A stretch of DNA of 64,000 bases from CAYRXM01 sp964428175 (GTDB lineage: Bacteria > Chloroflexota > Anaerolineae > JAFGEY01). A program made the position numbers and the translations under genes. The notes under the pieces were generated by a model that was not told the DNA's origin, searched no databases, and saw nothing but the letters and a program-made list of their open reading frames with translations. This document shows positions 8,797 through 16,207 of the stretch, one piece after another. The stretch is taken from assembly GCA_964428175.1 (NCBI GenBank), contig CAYRXM010000003.1, positions 1-64,000 on the forward strand, written 5' to 3'. Positions within the stretch are counted from its first letter, which is position 1. Every line of letters starts with the position of its first letter.

Positions 8797-9020
8797 AGTT
8801 AAGTCCCAAGAGATTGAACGATACAAAAAAGCAAGTTCATTAGCCCGAAGGCTCAATAGCTAAAAAACCTGAAAAAGGGAGAATTGGAAACAAGAACCCC
8901 CAAACAGGAAAAAAGCTAAAGAGAAAAAGGCAAAAAAAGAACAAGCAAGTATCAATTAGGTCACTTGGGGCTTAACCTTTTATAGCGCGCCTTTCGTTCT
9001 GTGAAAGGCGCGCTTTTTCT
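8797..9020 (+). ncRNA. Structured small RNA of unknown class (about 220 nt)
   Basis: A transcription unit with its own promoter (8762-8790) and a strong intrinsic terminator (8984-9022) but no ATG or GTG codon and no useful frame. Its body can close on itself: GTTAAGTCCCAAG (8798-8810) pairs with CTTGGGGCTTAAC (8964-8976) over 13 positions with one G-T wobble. Inside, ATTGA/TCAAT (8813-8817 with 8952-8956), AGCC/GGCT around a CGAA tetraloop (8842-8853), and nested TAGCT/AGCTA (8857-8861 with 8914-8918), CCTG/CAGG (8868-8871 with 8905-8908) and GGG/CCC (8877-8879 with 8897-8899) are possible. Loops are very A-rich. It does not show features I know for 6S, 4.5S, RNase P or tmRNA. The class is unassigned and the pairing was drawn by eye. 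Confidence 0.72.
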
Positions 9021-9022
9021 TT
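8984..9022 (+). terminator. Intrinsic terminator of the small RNA gene
   Basis: AGCGCGCCTTTC (8984-8995) pairs perfectly with GAAAGGCGCGCT (9003-9014) around a 7-base loop, followed by TTTTTCTTT. Read on the other strand there is no T-run, so it serves the rightward transcript and not the leftward hpt gene that ends at 9021. Confidence 0.93.
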
Positions 9023-9611
9023 ACCCGGTTTGCGCGCCGGGCGGCAGGCGCAGGCGGGTGATCGCTTCCTCTTTCAGAATCCCCACAAAGGGCAGGTGAC
9101 GGTACTGCTCGTCGTAATCCAGCCCATAGCCGACCACGTATTGATCCAACCCGTCAAAGCCAATATAGTCGGCCGGAAGCGAGAACAGCCGGGAACGCGA
9201 TTTGTTAAACAGTGTGCAGACCTTGAGGCTGGCCGGTTCGCGCGCCTTGAGCGTGCGCAAAATGTAGCGCAAAGACAGACCGGTGTCGATCACGTCTTCG
9301 ATAAACAGCACGTGCCGCCCGGTGATGTTGATGTCGAGGTCTTTGGTAAAGCGCACAATGCCCTGCGTGCGTGTGCTGGGACCATAGCGGGTGATGCCGA
9401 TAAAGTCGATGTTGGCCGGAATGCTGATCGCCCGGGCCAGGTCGGCCATAAAGACAAAGACGCCGCGCAGCACGCCGACCAGCACCGGGTTTTTGTCTCC
9501 GTAATCGCGCGAGATTTGCGCGCCCAACTCGGCGATACGGGCCTGGATTTGCGCCTCGGTGTACAGAACGCGGGCGATGTCGTTCATCATTGGGTCAAGC
9601 GTTTCACTCAT
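9021..9611 (-). CDS. hpt: Hypoxanthine phosphoribosyltransferase
   Basis: Purine salvage enzyme that joins hypoxanthine or guanine to PRPP in the cytoplasm. The PRPP-binding loop is VLFIEDVIDTG (near residues 97-107); DFIGITRYG upstream and LPADYIGFDGLD downstream are typical of the family. Length of 196 residues is slightly above the usual 175-185. The start is ATG 9611, overlapping the end of the upstream gene by 8 bases and preceded by GAGGA; a later ATG (9590) is possible. It is translated in one operon with the nuclease-fold-like gene before it. Confidence 0.92.
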   Translation of the reverse strand: MSETLDPMMNDIARVLYTEAQIQARIAELGAQISRDYGDKNPVLVGVLRGVFVFMADLARAISIPANIDFIGITRYGPSTRTQGIVRFTKDLDINITGRHVLFIEDVIDTGLSLRYILRTLKAREPASLKVCTLFNKSRSRLFSLPADYIGFDGLDQYVVGYGLDYDEQYRHLPFVGILKEEAITRLRLPPGAQTG

Positions 9612-10014
9612 TCTTGCCGTCCTCGGTTGGCTCTTCACCAAACAGCCCGTATTTGATCCCCAAATTTTCAATGTCCTTGCGATACATCAACTTGCACTTG
9701 ACGTCGGGATAAAGCTGCCGCAGCAGGCGCAGCTTGCGGTTCTTGGCCGTGACCAGTCGCTGCTGCATCGTCGTCAGCTCGATGTACAGGTCTTCCTCGA
9801 CCAGGTAAAAGTCGGGTGAGAAAGCCTGGATGACTCGTCCCTGATCGTCCCAGCGCAAGGGAAACGTGGTCGGCTCGTACCGCCATTCGATCTGGTAAAA
9901 GTCGAGTACCTGGGCAAAGGCGGCCTCGGCGGGGTGCGAGAACTGGACTGGCCCTGCGGGGCGTGGGTTGGGTATGGGCTGTGGGCGCGGGCTGGTTTCG
10001 GGTTTGCTGGTCAC
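9604..10014 (-). CDS. Small protein with PD-(D/E)XK-like fold signature
   Basis: 136 residues, first gene of the hpt operon. After a Pro-rich N-terminus it has the order FSPDFYL then LYIELT near residues 66-80, which resembles the PD...ExK core of restriction-type nucleases. The lysine is replaced by threonine, so catalysis may be lost. KLMYRKDIENLG near the C-terminus is conserved-looking. I do not know its function; the overlap with hpt suggests co-translation. The start has no strong alternative. Confidence 0.7.
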   Translation of the reverse strand: MTSKPETSPRPQPIPNPRPAGPVQFSHPAEAAFAQVLDFYQIEWRYEPTTFPLRWDDQGRVIQAFSPDFYLVEEDLYIELTTMQQRLVTAKNRKLRLLRQLYPDVKCKLMYRKDIENLGIKYGLFGEEPTEDGKNE

Positions 10015-10052
10015 GACAGACTCACTCAGTTATGCGATATTGATTATCCTCA

Positions 10053-10081
10053 ATAATACCACGTGTGGGCAAGGAATACAA
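10053..10081 (-). promoter_or_regulatory. Promoter of the hpt operon
   Basis: On the minus strand TTGTAT (10076-10081), a 17-base spacer and TATTAT (10053-10058). It lies back to back with the korA promoter. Confidence 0.5.
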
Positions 10082-10085
10082 AATC

Positions 10086-10114
10086 TGGACACAGAAGGCA
10101 CGCCGTGGTACAAT
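10086..10114 (+). promoter_or_regulatory. Promoter of the korA-korBG operon
   Basis: TGGACA (10086-10091), a 17-base spacer and TACAAT (10109-10114), with the expected start near 10121, about 30 bases before the korA start codon. Confidence 0.7.
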
Positions 10115-10152
10115 GCGTCTCCGTGCAAACACATCGACGTGGAGGCCTGCTT

Positions 10153-11304
10153 ATGCGCGAATTTCTGGACGGCAACACGGCCATCGCCCGTGCGGCGATT
10201 GACGCCGGTTGCGATTTTTTTGCCGGCTATCCGATCACTCCGGCGACATCGATCCTGCTGGCTATGATGCGCGACCTGCCCCGCGTGGGCGGGATCGCCA
10301 TCCAGGGCGAAGACGAGATCGCCTCGATTGGCTTTTGCATCGGCGCGGCGATGGCCGGGCGACGCGCATTTACTGCTACCAGCGGTCCTGGGGTCAGCCT
10401 CTATTCGGAAAACCTCGGCCTGGCCCAGATGGGCGAAGTGCCATTGGTCATCGTCGATGTGCAGCGGCTCGGCCCGGCCACCGGCGGCGCGACGACCGTC
10501 GCCCAGGGCGACGTGCAGTTTGCGCGCTGGGGCACCTCCGGCGGCTACCCGATCATCGCCCTCAGCCCGGCGACGGTGGCCGACTGCTACAACCTGACCA
10601 CCCGTGCCTTTGACCTGGCCGAACGCTTTCGCTGCCCGGTGTTCGTGCTGACCGACAAAGAAGTCGCCTCGACGATGGACACGGTGGACCTCGACCAGTT
10701 CCAACCTACCCCGGTGCGCGCGCGGGAGACGGCCAACCCCGAATGCACTTTTGCGCCGTGCGCTTACCCCGCGCCCGACCAGAACGTGGCCATGAGTCCA
10801 TTTGGCGGGCCGCACCTGCTGCGCTTCACCACCTCGACCCACGACGAACAGGGATATTTGACGAAAAATCCCGTCAAGGTGGATCGCCTCAACCGTCACT
10901 TGATCGAGAAAATCGAGCAGCACCAGGACGAGATCGACTTGGTGCGCGCCGACCTGCAAGCAGGGGCCGAGGTGCTGTTGGTCAGTTATGGCATCACCGC
11001 GCGCGCTGTTGAAGAGGCCGTGCGGCAGGCGCGCGCCAAGGGCAAGTGGGTCTCGTCGCTCACCCTGCTTTCACTGTGGCCGCTGCCGGAAAAGGCGCTA
11101 AACCGCGCGATGACTTGCCATCGCGCGGTCATCGTCGCCGAGTTGAACGACGGCCAACTGCGCCGCGAAGTGGAACGGTTGACAAAAAACCCTTGCGAAG
11201 GCTCTGAGCCTTCGCAAGGGTCTATCCAGATACTTGGCGTCCACCGCATCGACGGGGAACTGATCACCCCGCAGCAAATTTTGCAGGCCGGAGGGCTGGC
11301 ATGA
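10153..11304 (+). CDS. korA: 2-oxoacid:ferredoxin oxidoreductase, alpha subunit
   Basis: Alpha subunit (383 residues) of an enzyme that oxidises 2-oxoglutarate or a related 2-oxoacid to its acyl-CoA with ferredoxin as acceptor. FFAGYPITPATSI near residue 22, QGEDEIASIG and TSGPGVSLYSE are the usual pyrimidine-binding landmarks. The start ATG 10153 follows TGGAGG; the frame opens further upstream but runs into the promoter. Odd: a 33-base perfect palindrome (11189-11221) is inserted in frame near the C-terminus and adds about 12 residues (NPCEGSEPSQGS) just before the conserved GVHRIDGELITP. The stop overlaps the korBG start as ATGA. The exact 2-oxoacid substrate is inferred. Confidence 0.9.
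   Translation: MREFLDGNTAIARAAIDAGCDFFAGYPITPATSILLAMMRDLPRVGGIAIQGEDEIASIGFCIGAAMAGRRAFTATSGPGVSLYSENLGLAQMGEVPLVIVDVQRLGPATGGATTVAQGDVQFARWGTSGGYPIIALSPATVADCYNLTTRAFDLAERFRCPVFVLTDKEVASTMDTVDLDQFQPTPVRARETANPECTFAPCAYPAPDQNVAMSPFGGPHLLRFTTSTHDEQGYLTKNPVKVDRLNRHLIEKIEQHQDEIDLVRADLQAGAEVLLVSYGITARAVEEAVRQARAKGKWVSSLTLLSLWPLPEKALNRAMTCHRAVIVAELNDGQLRREVERLTKNPCEGSEPSQGSIQILGVHRIDGELITPQQILQAGGLA
11189..11221. repeat. 33-bp perfect palindromic repeat inside korA
   Basis: ACCCTTGCGAAGGCTC (11189-11204) and its exact complement (11206-11221) around a single T. It is in frame and without stop codons. Its length equals that of the palindromes at 13141, 21618 and 60226. Confidence 0.9.
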
Positions 11305-12617
11305 GCGAACACATTGAAACCTACCTCGATCCCAAACGACTGCCCATGCCCTTTTGCCCCGGTTGCGGCCATCACACCGTGCTCAAGGCGCTCGACGAAG
11401 CACTGGTTTCGCTGCAATGGGACCCGCACCAGACGGTCATCGTCACCGACATTGGCTGCATCGGCCTCTCGGACAGCTATTTCACCACCAACGCCTTTCA
11501 CGGCCTGCACGGGCGGTCGATCACGTACGCGACAGGGATCAAACTGGCCAACCCGGATTTGCACGTCGTCGTCCTGATCGGCGACGGCGGCTGCGGCATC
11601 GGCGGCAATCATCTGATCAATGCCGCGCGGCGCAACGTGGGCCTCACCGTGCTGGTGGCCGACAATTTCAACTTTGGCATGACCGGCGGGCAGCACTCGG
11701 TGCTCACCCCGCACGGCGCCGTCACTTCGACCACCCGCGCGGGCAACCTGGAGCGCCCGCTGGACGTGTGCGCGGTCGCCGGGGTGTGCGGCGCGGGGTG
11801 GGTGGCCCGCTCCACCGTCTTTGATCCCGACCTGCCCACTTTGATCGCCCTGGGCCTTCAACACGACGGCTTTGCCTTGATCGACATCTGGGAACTGTGT
11901 ACGGCCTATTACGCGCCCAACAACAAATTTACCAAACGCGACATGATGGCCCTGCTCGAGTACGGCGGCTTTGCCACCGGCGTGCTGGTCGAAAATGTGC
12001 GGCCGGAATATGCCCAGGCCTATGGCAAAGTGATCAGGGAAGAAATGGGGAAACAGGTAGACAAGGGCAAAGGGCTAGAACCTCGATTTGCGCCCAACAT
12101 CCAGGAACGAGTCAAAGTGTTGATCGCCGGAGCGGCGGGCGGGCGGGTGCGCTCGACCGGGCACCTGCTGGGGCAGGGGGCGGTGCTGTCCGGCCTCTAT
12201 GCCACACAGCGCGACGAGTACCCGGTGACGGTGATGACCGGGCACTCGATCTGCGAGACAATCCTCGACACCCGACCGATCGGCTATACCGGCATCGGCC
12301 GGCCCGACGTGCTGATCTGGGTCGCCAACGAAGGCCGGGCGCGGGCCAGCGCCGCGCTGGGGCGGATGAGCGAGGCCGGCCGCGCCTACGTCGCCACAGA
12401 TTTGCTCCCCATCGACACGCCCGCCCGGATCATTCCTCTCGACTTGGGGCGCGTGCGCGCGCAAAACCGGGCCATTGTGGCCCTGGGCGCGGTGCTGGAG
12501 CGGGAAGGGTGGTATCCATTCGAGGCGATCACGGAGGCCGTGCTGGAGACGCAGCGGGAAGAGATCGCCCGGTCGAATCTAGAGTCGCTGAGGGTGGGGC
12601 GGGAGATGGCGCGGTAG
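11301..12617 (+). CDS. korB: 2-oxoacid:ferredoxin oxidoreductase, fused beta-gamma subunit
   Basis: 438 residues. Residues about 1-265 are the thiamine-diphosphate beta subunit: CPGCGHH near residue 18, the TPP/Mg motif GDGGCGIGGNH near residue 94, and NFNFGMTGGQ. Residues about 270-438 are the gamma subunit (VLIAGAAGGRV, then GTGHSIC-type region and ARIIPLD). In many organisms these are separate KorB and KorG chains. No separate delta ferredoxin gene is next to it. It starts inside the korA stop (ATGA), so the two are coupled. The downstream gene is convergent. Confidence 0.9.
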   Translation: MSEHIETYLDPKRLPMPFCPGCGHHTVLKALDEALVSLQWDPHQTVIVTDIGCIGLSDSYFTTNAFHGLHGRSITYATGIKLANPDLHVVVLIGDGGCGIGGNHLINAARRNVGLTVLVADNFNFGMTGGQHSVLTPHGAVTSTTRAGNLERPLDVCAVAGVCGAGWVARSTVFDPDLPTLIALGLQHDGFALIDIWELCTAYYAPNNKFTKRDMMALLEYGGFATGVLVENVRPEYAQAYGKVIREEMGKQVDKGKGLEPRFAPNIQERVKVLIAGAAGGRVRSTGHLLGQGAVLSGLYATQRDEYPVTVMTGHSICETILDTRPIGYTGIGRPDVLIWVANEGRARASAALGRMSEAGRAYVATDLLPIDTPARIIPLDLGRVRAQNRAIVALGAVLEREGWYPFEAITEAVLETQREEIARSNLESLRVGREMAR

Positions 12618-12689
12618 TCGGGGGCTATTCTCGTGTCTCTCGCCGCGCATCGACGAGCCGTTCCGGCTGCGAAACTGCGCTCGTTCGCC

Positions 12690-13118
12690 TCAATGCGGCT
12701 CAAACTTGACGGCAATCTCGACTTTTTCGGCGTTTTCGGCAGTCACCCTGTACCTGATCTCCCCCAATGCGTCCACCCGGACGACTGCCGTGCCCTGATC
12801 CGGTTCGCCAAAGGTCGCGTACAGCTCGAGCACGACCTCGTCGCCGTCCAGAAACTCCATCTTGAAATATCCGGCCGAAACCCCCAGCGTCGCGTCGATG
12901 TATACCTCGTCACCCGGCGAAAACACGTCGTCCAGTCCCAGGTCCTTGGTTGTGCTGCCGTTGGCCTTGCGGATGGTCTTGGTCAGCGAGCCTTTGCGGT
13001 TGACGTGCGAGCTTGTCGTCATCGAACCCGTTTCGCTGTACCCGCCGGATGCCGCGCAGGCCAGCAAGAGCAGGATGAGCACAGCGATGCACAAGAACGA
13101 GATATGGTGCTTTTTCAT
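12690..13118 (-). CDS. Small secreted lipoprotein, unknown function
   Basis: 142 residues with a lipoprotein signal peptide: MKKHH, a hydrophobic run, and lipobox LLAC near residue 21. The mature part (SETGSMTTSSH, then a beta-rich region ending AEKVEIAVKFEPH) looks like a single small beta-sandwich. The start ATG 13118 follows AAGGAGA at a good distance. It is not clearly in an operon: the GH31 gene ends 72 bases upstream, with a palindromic repeat between them. No function recognised. Confidence 0.72.
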   Translation of the reverse strand: MKKHHISFLCIAVLILLLLACAASGGYSETGSMTTSSHVNRKGSLTKTIRKANGSTTKDLGLDDVFSPGDEVYIDATLGVSAGYFKMEFLDGDEVVLELYATFGEPDQGTAVVRVDALGEIRYRVTAENAEKVEIAVKFEPH

Positions 13119-13140
13119 TTCGACCTTCTCCTTATTGCCG

Positions 13141-13173
13141 ACCATCCCGCAAGCTGCCGGCTTGCAGGATGGT
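13141..13173. repeat. 33-bp palindromic repeat, ACCATCC family
   Basis: ACCATCCCGCAAGC... pairs with ...GCTTGCAGGATGGT with one mismatch. It shares ends and flanks (CCG before, TGTTCTTG after) with the copy at 60226-60258. It lies between the GH31 stop and the lipoprotein gene. Confidence 0.88.
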
Positions 13174-13189
13174 TGTTCTTGAACCCTGT

Positions 13190-15796
13190 CTATTCGAAAA
13201 CCGCTTCAATTTCCTCAAACAAGGCGCTTTCCAGATGTACGGTTCGCTTGTCGGCCTCGAATTCCCATTCCCTTGTCTCAGCGCCATCGATGTGAATGTG
13301 CGCCGGCGGGCGCGCGACGCCGTGCAGTTCGACGCGCAGCCGGGTATAGTCGGGGAGGCCGCCGAGCGGGCCGCGCGGTGGCGTAACCTCGCGGCGCAGT
13401 TTGAAAGCGCGCGGTGCGGCCGGGCGGCCATCCAGCGCGCAGACAAAGCGGGTCAGCCGGCATGCGCCCTCGCGGAAGGCCCAGGTGTGCCCGTCGTCTT
13501 CGTATAGCCAGGATTTGGCGGTGCCGGGGTATGCGTGCAGCGTGAGCGCGTCGACCGGGTGCTCGTCGCTGTATTGCATGAGCGGCCATGCGGGAATGAC
13601 GCTGCCAGCGCGCACCAGCAGGGGGATGCGTTCGAGCGGGGCGTCGAGTTGGGCGATCTGCGGGCCGGCGGTGAGCGCGTTGGTCCAGAAGTCGAACCAG
13701 TGCCCGGCGGGGATGTAGGCGCGGCGGGTGCGCGCGCCCGGCTCACAGACCGGCGACACCAGCAAGGCGTCGCCGAACATGAACTGGTCGTCGATCTCGG
13801 CGCTGTGCGGGTCATCCTGGAAGGGCAGGAAGAGTGGGCGTGCCATCGGCAGGCCGCTTTGGGCGCACTGCCAGAACGCGGTATAGAGGTAGGGCAGCAG
13901 CCGGTAGCGCAGTTCGATCATCTCACGGCTGATCTGCTCGCACTGGGGGCCAAAGGCCCACGGTTCCTGGTTGGCGGTGCCCTTGGCGGTGTGGTTGCGG
14001 AAAAACGGCGTAAAGACGCTCATCTGGTTCCAACGGATCAGCAGTTCGGGTGTCGGGGCGCCGTCAAAGCCGCCGGTGTCCGGCCCGGTGAAGGCGATGC
14101 CGCTCAGACCCATGTTCAGGGTGAGCTGCATCGTGTTGCGCAAGCTGGGCCAATCGCTGCGGTTGTCGCCCAGCCAGTGCATGTTGTAGCGCTGGCTGCC
14201 GGCCCACACCGAACGGCTGATCACCAGCGGGCGTTCGTCGGGGCGATGCTCCAGCAAGCCCTCGGCGCTGGCGCGGGCCATCTGCATGCCGTAGACGTTG
14301 TGCGCCGCGCGGTGGTCGGCGCCGTGGCCGTCATAGTCGTGCTGCACCACGTCGGGAAAGGTGTCGCCCTGGTGGCCCATGACCACCGGCTCGTTCATGT
14401 CGTTCCAAAAGCCGTCGATGCCCAGGTCGACCAGGCCGGCGTACAGGCGGCCCCACCAGCGGCGCGCGCGCGGCGAGGTGAAATCGGGGAAATAGCAGTC
14501 GCCGGGCCAGACCGGGCCGTGGAAGGGGGCACCGTTGGGGTATTTGCAAAACACGTCGCTTTCCAGCCCGTCCAGGCAGACCCAGTATTCGGGATCGACC
14601 TTGATGCCGGGGTCGAGCATGGCAACGACTTTGAAGCCCTGCGCGTGCAGGTCGGCGACCAGCCCGCCCGGGTCGGGGAAGCGCTCCGGGTGCCAGGTGA
14701 AGCAGCGAAAGCCGTCCATGTATTCGATGTCGAGGTGGATCGCTTCGCAGGGGATGCGCCGGGCGCGGAATTCGGCGGCGATCTCGCGCACGCGGGCTTG
14801 GGGGAAATAGCTCCAGCGGTTTTGATGGTAGCCCAGCGCCCACAGCGGGGGCATGATCATGCGCCCGGTCAGCTCGCTGTAGCGGTCGAGCACGTCGGCC
14901 AGGCGGGGGCCGTAAAAGAAATAGTAGCGCAGTTCTTGACCGGCCGGCGGGACGGCCGCGGCTTCAAAGTGGGTGATGCCGGGCGTGACCATGCCGAAAT
15001 CGACGCGGGCGCGGGCTGAGGTGTCCCAAAAGAGGCCGTAGCCGCGTCCCTGGTCGAGGCCGAGGTAAAAGGGAATGTTGGAGTAGAGCGGGTCGTCGCC
15101 GGGCGAGTAGAATTGGGGGTCGGTGTTCCACAGGTCAAAGGCCAGGCCGTGCTTGTCGAGGCGGGTGGATTTTTGCCCCAGCCCGTAGATGTGCCCGGTG
15201 GGGGGCAGGTGCGACCAACAGGCGATGCGCTCGTCCGTCCAGCCGCAGCCGGCCGCGTCGGCGTGGATCAGCGCGCCGGACGGGTCGAGAAAGGCCAGCG
15301 CCAGGTGCGGCTTGGCGATGCGGCAGATCAGTTTGCCGCTGTGGATGGTGAGCGCGTCGGCGGTTTCTTCCAGCGCCAGTTCGACCGGCCCCCAGTCGGC
15401 GTCGGCCTTGCACACGGCGTAGGAGAACGGCTCCCCAAAGCGCCCGCCGGGGCTGACGCGTACGCGCACCAGGTCGTCGGTGAGAAAGGTGAGGCGAACC
15501 AGGGCCTGCTCGCAGACCAGCTCGATGGTTTGCCGTTCGATGCCTTTGGCCGCCGAATTCCAGCGGTGGCCGAGCACGCGCCCGGCAAAGGTGTAGGGGG
15601 CGCCTGTTGGGTCGCCGATGGGCGGCTTGCCACCCAACGCGCTCAGGCCGCGCAGCGTCGCGCCGAGGCCGGGCTGGGCGAATTTGGCTTCGTTGAAGCG
15701 CTTGCGCAGGGGGTAGAGGGCGGCTTGCAGGGTCACGTCGAGGCCGAGCAGGCGCACGCCTTTGGCAAAACTGGACAGGGTGTTCAGGATCGACAT
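13190..15796 (-). CDS. Glycoside hydrolase family 31 (alpha-glucosidase/xylosidase-like)
   Basis: 868 residues, no signal peptide, so probably cytoplasmic. GH31 landmarks: IPCEAIHLDIEYMDG, the nucleophile motif GFWNDMNEPVV near residue 465, and the acid/base LGDNRSDW near residue 543. An N-terminal beta domain (F.LWNTD) and a C-terminal beta domain complete the usual architecture. The substrate is likely an alpha-glucoside or xyloside, not determinable by eye. ATG 15796 is preferred because GGAGG is 7 bases upstream; ATG 15802 would be only one base from it. A two-operator promoter precedes it, suggesting sugar-responsive repression. Confidence 0.9.
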   Translation of the reverse strand: MSILNTLSSFAKGVRLLGLDVTLQAALYPLRKRFNEAKFAQPGLGATLRGLSALGGKPPIGDPTGAPYTFAGRVLGHRWNSAAKGIERQTIELVCEQALVRLTFLTDDLVRVRVSPGGRFGEPFSYAVCKADADWGPVELALEETADALTIHSGKLICRIAKPHLALAFLDPSGALIHADAAGCGWTDERIACWSHLPPTGHIYGLGQKSTRLDKHGLAFDLWNTDPQFYSPGDDPLYSNIPFYLGLDQGRGYGLFWDTSARARVDFGMVTPGITHFEAAAVPPAGQELRYYFFYGPRLADVLDRYSELTGRMIMPPLWALGYHQNRWSYFPQARVREIAAEFRARRIPCEAIHLDIEYMDGFRCFTWHPERFPDPGGLVADLHAQGFKVVAMLDPGIKVDPEYWVCLDGLESDVFCKYPNGAPFHGPVWPGDCYFPDFTSPRARRWWGRLYAGLVDLGIDGFWNDMNEPVVMGHQGDTFPDVVQHDYDGHGADHRAAHNVYGMQMARASAEGLLEHRPDERPLVISRSVWAGSQRYNMHWLGDNRSDWPSLRNTMQLTLNMGLSGIAFTGPDTGGFDGAPTPELLIRWNQMSVFTPFFRNHTAKGTANQEPWAFGPQCEQISREMIELRYRLLPYLYTAFWQCAQSGLPMARPLFLPFQDDPHSAEIDDQFMFGDALLVSPVCEPGARTRRAYIPAGHWFDFWTNALTAGPQIAQLDAPLERIPLLVRAGSVIPAWPLMQYSDEHPVDALTLHAYPGTAKSWLYEDDGHTWAFREGACRLTRFVCALDGRPAAPRAFKLRREVTPPRGPLGGLPDYTRLRVELHGVARPPAHIHIDGAETREWEFEADKRTVHLESALFEEIEAVFE

Positions 15797-15812
15797 GGTC
15801 ATACCTCCATAG

Positions 15813-15861
15813 TGAACGTTAAGCCCAGTGTAACACGGTTTGGGTGAATGGTCAACGTTCA
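15813..15861. promoter_or_regulatory. Pair of LacI-type operators at the GH31 promoter
   Basis: TGAACGTTAA (15813-15822) and TCAACGTTCA (15852-15861) share the AACGTT core typical of LacI-family sites, 39 bp centre to centre. The outer 10 bases, AGTGAACGTT and AACGTTCACT, are exact inverted copies. One site overlaps the -35 and the other sits just after the -10. No LacI gene is in the window. Confidence 0.65.
15827..15855 (-). promoter_or_regulatory. Promoter of the GH31 gene
   Basis: On the minus strand TTGACC (15850-15855), a 17-base spacer and TACACT (15827-15832), between the two operator-like sites. Confidence 0.68.
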
Positions 15862-15886
15862 CTTGGAGGAGGGCTTGAGCGCTGCT

Positions 15887-16207
15887 TTATGGCAGCCTGA
15901 ACGCGCCTTTCATGATGGCAAGCACGACGGCGACGGTCGCGCCGCCGGCCAGGAGACCGAGGCCGGACCGAATACGCGCCGGTCGATGCCCTGTTTCAGT
16001 CGCTTGCCGGGGGGGTCGGGAGTAGATGATGCCGAGAACGACTCCTGCGATGAGCAGGACAAACATCGTTGGCCAGAGGATCATAAAGAGGGGCAGGCCG
16101 GTCGTCTCGGGCAGTCTGGGGATCGATAGCCCGATGAGCAGGGAAATCAACAGAGCGGCGCTGGACGAAATCAGGCTGCCGAGGGGGGCCAGATTGCGAA
16201 ATTTCAT
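15887..16207 (-). CDS. Small membrane protein, three predicted helices
   Basis: 106 residues with three hydrophobic segments (about 10-28, 40-62, 84-102) and a basic cytoplasmic loop between the last two. Its ATG overlaps the stop of the preceding gene (TGATG), so it is translated with the larger membrane protein upstream. No family recognised; probably a partner subunit. Confidence 0.65.
   Translation of the reverse strand: MKFRNLAPLGSLISSSAALLISLLIGLSIPRLPETTGLPLFMILWPTMFVLLIAGVVLGIIYSRPPRQATETGHRPARIRSGLGLLAGGATVAVVLAIMKGAFRLP

Noticed and set aside
8797..9020. Riboswitch or leader of the next gene
   Set aside because: The RNA is read rightward and terminated at 9022, while the next gene is leftward and ends there. 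It cannot be its leader.
13535..15019. A 494-codon open frame opposite the GH31 gene
   Set aside because: Antisense to the catalytic domain of a clear GH31 enzyme; composition rich in Gly, Val, Ala and Asp, no motif.
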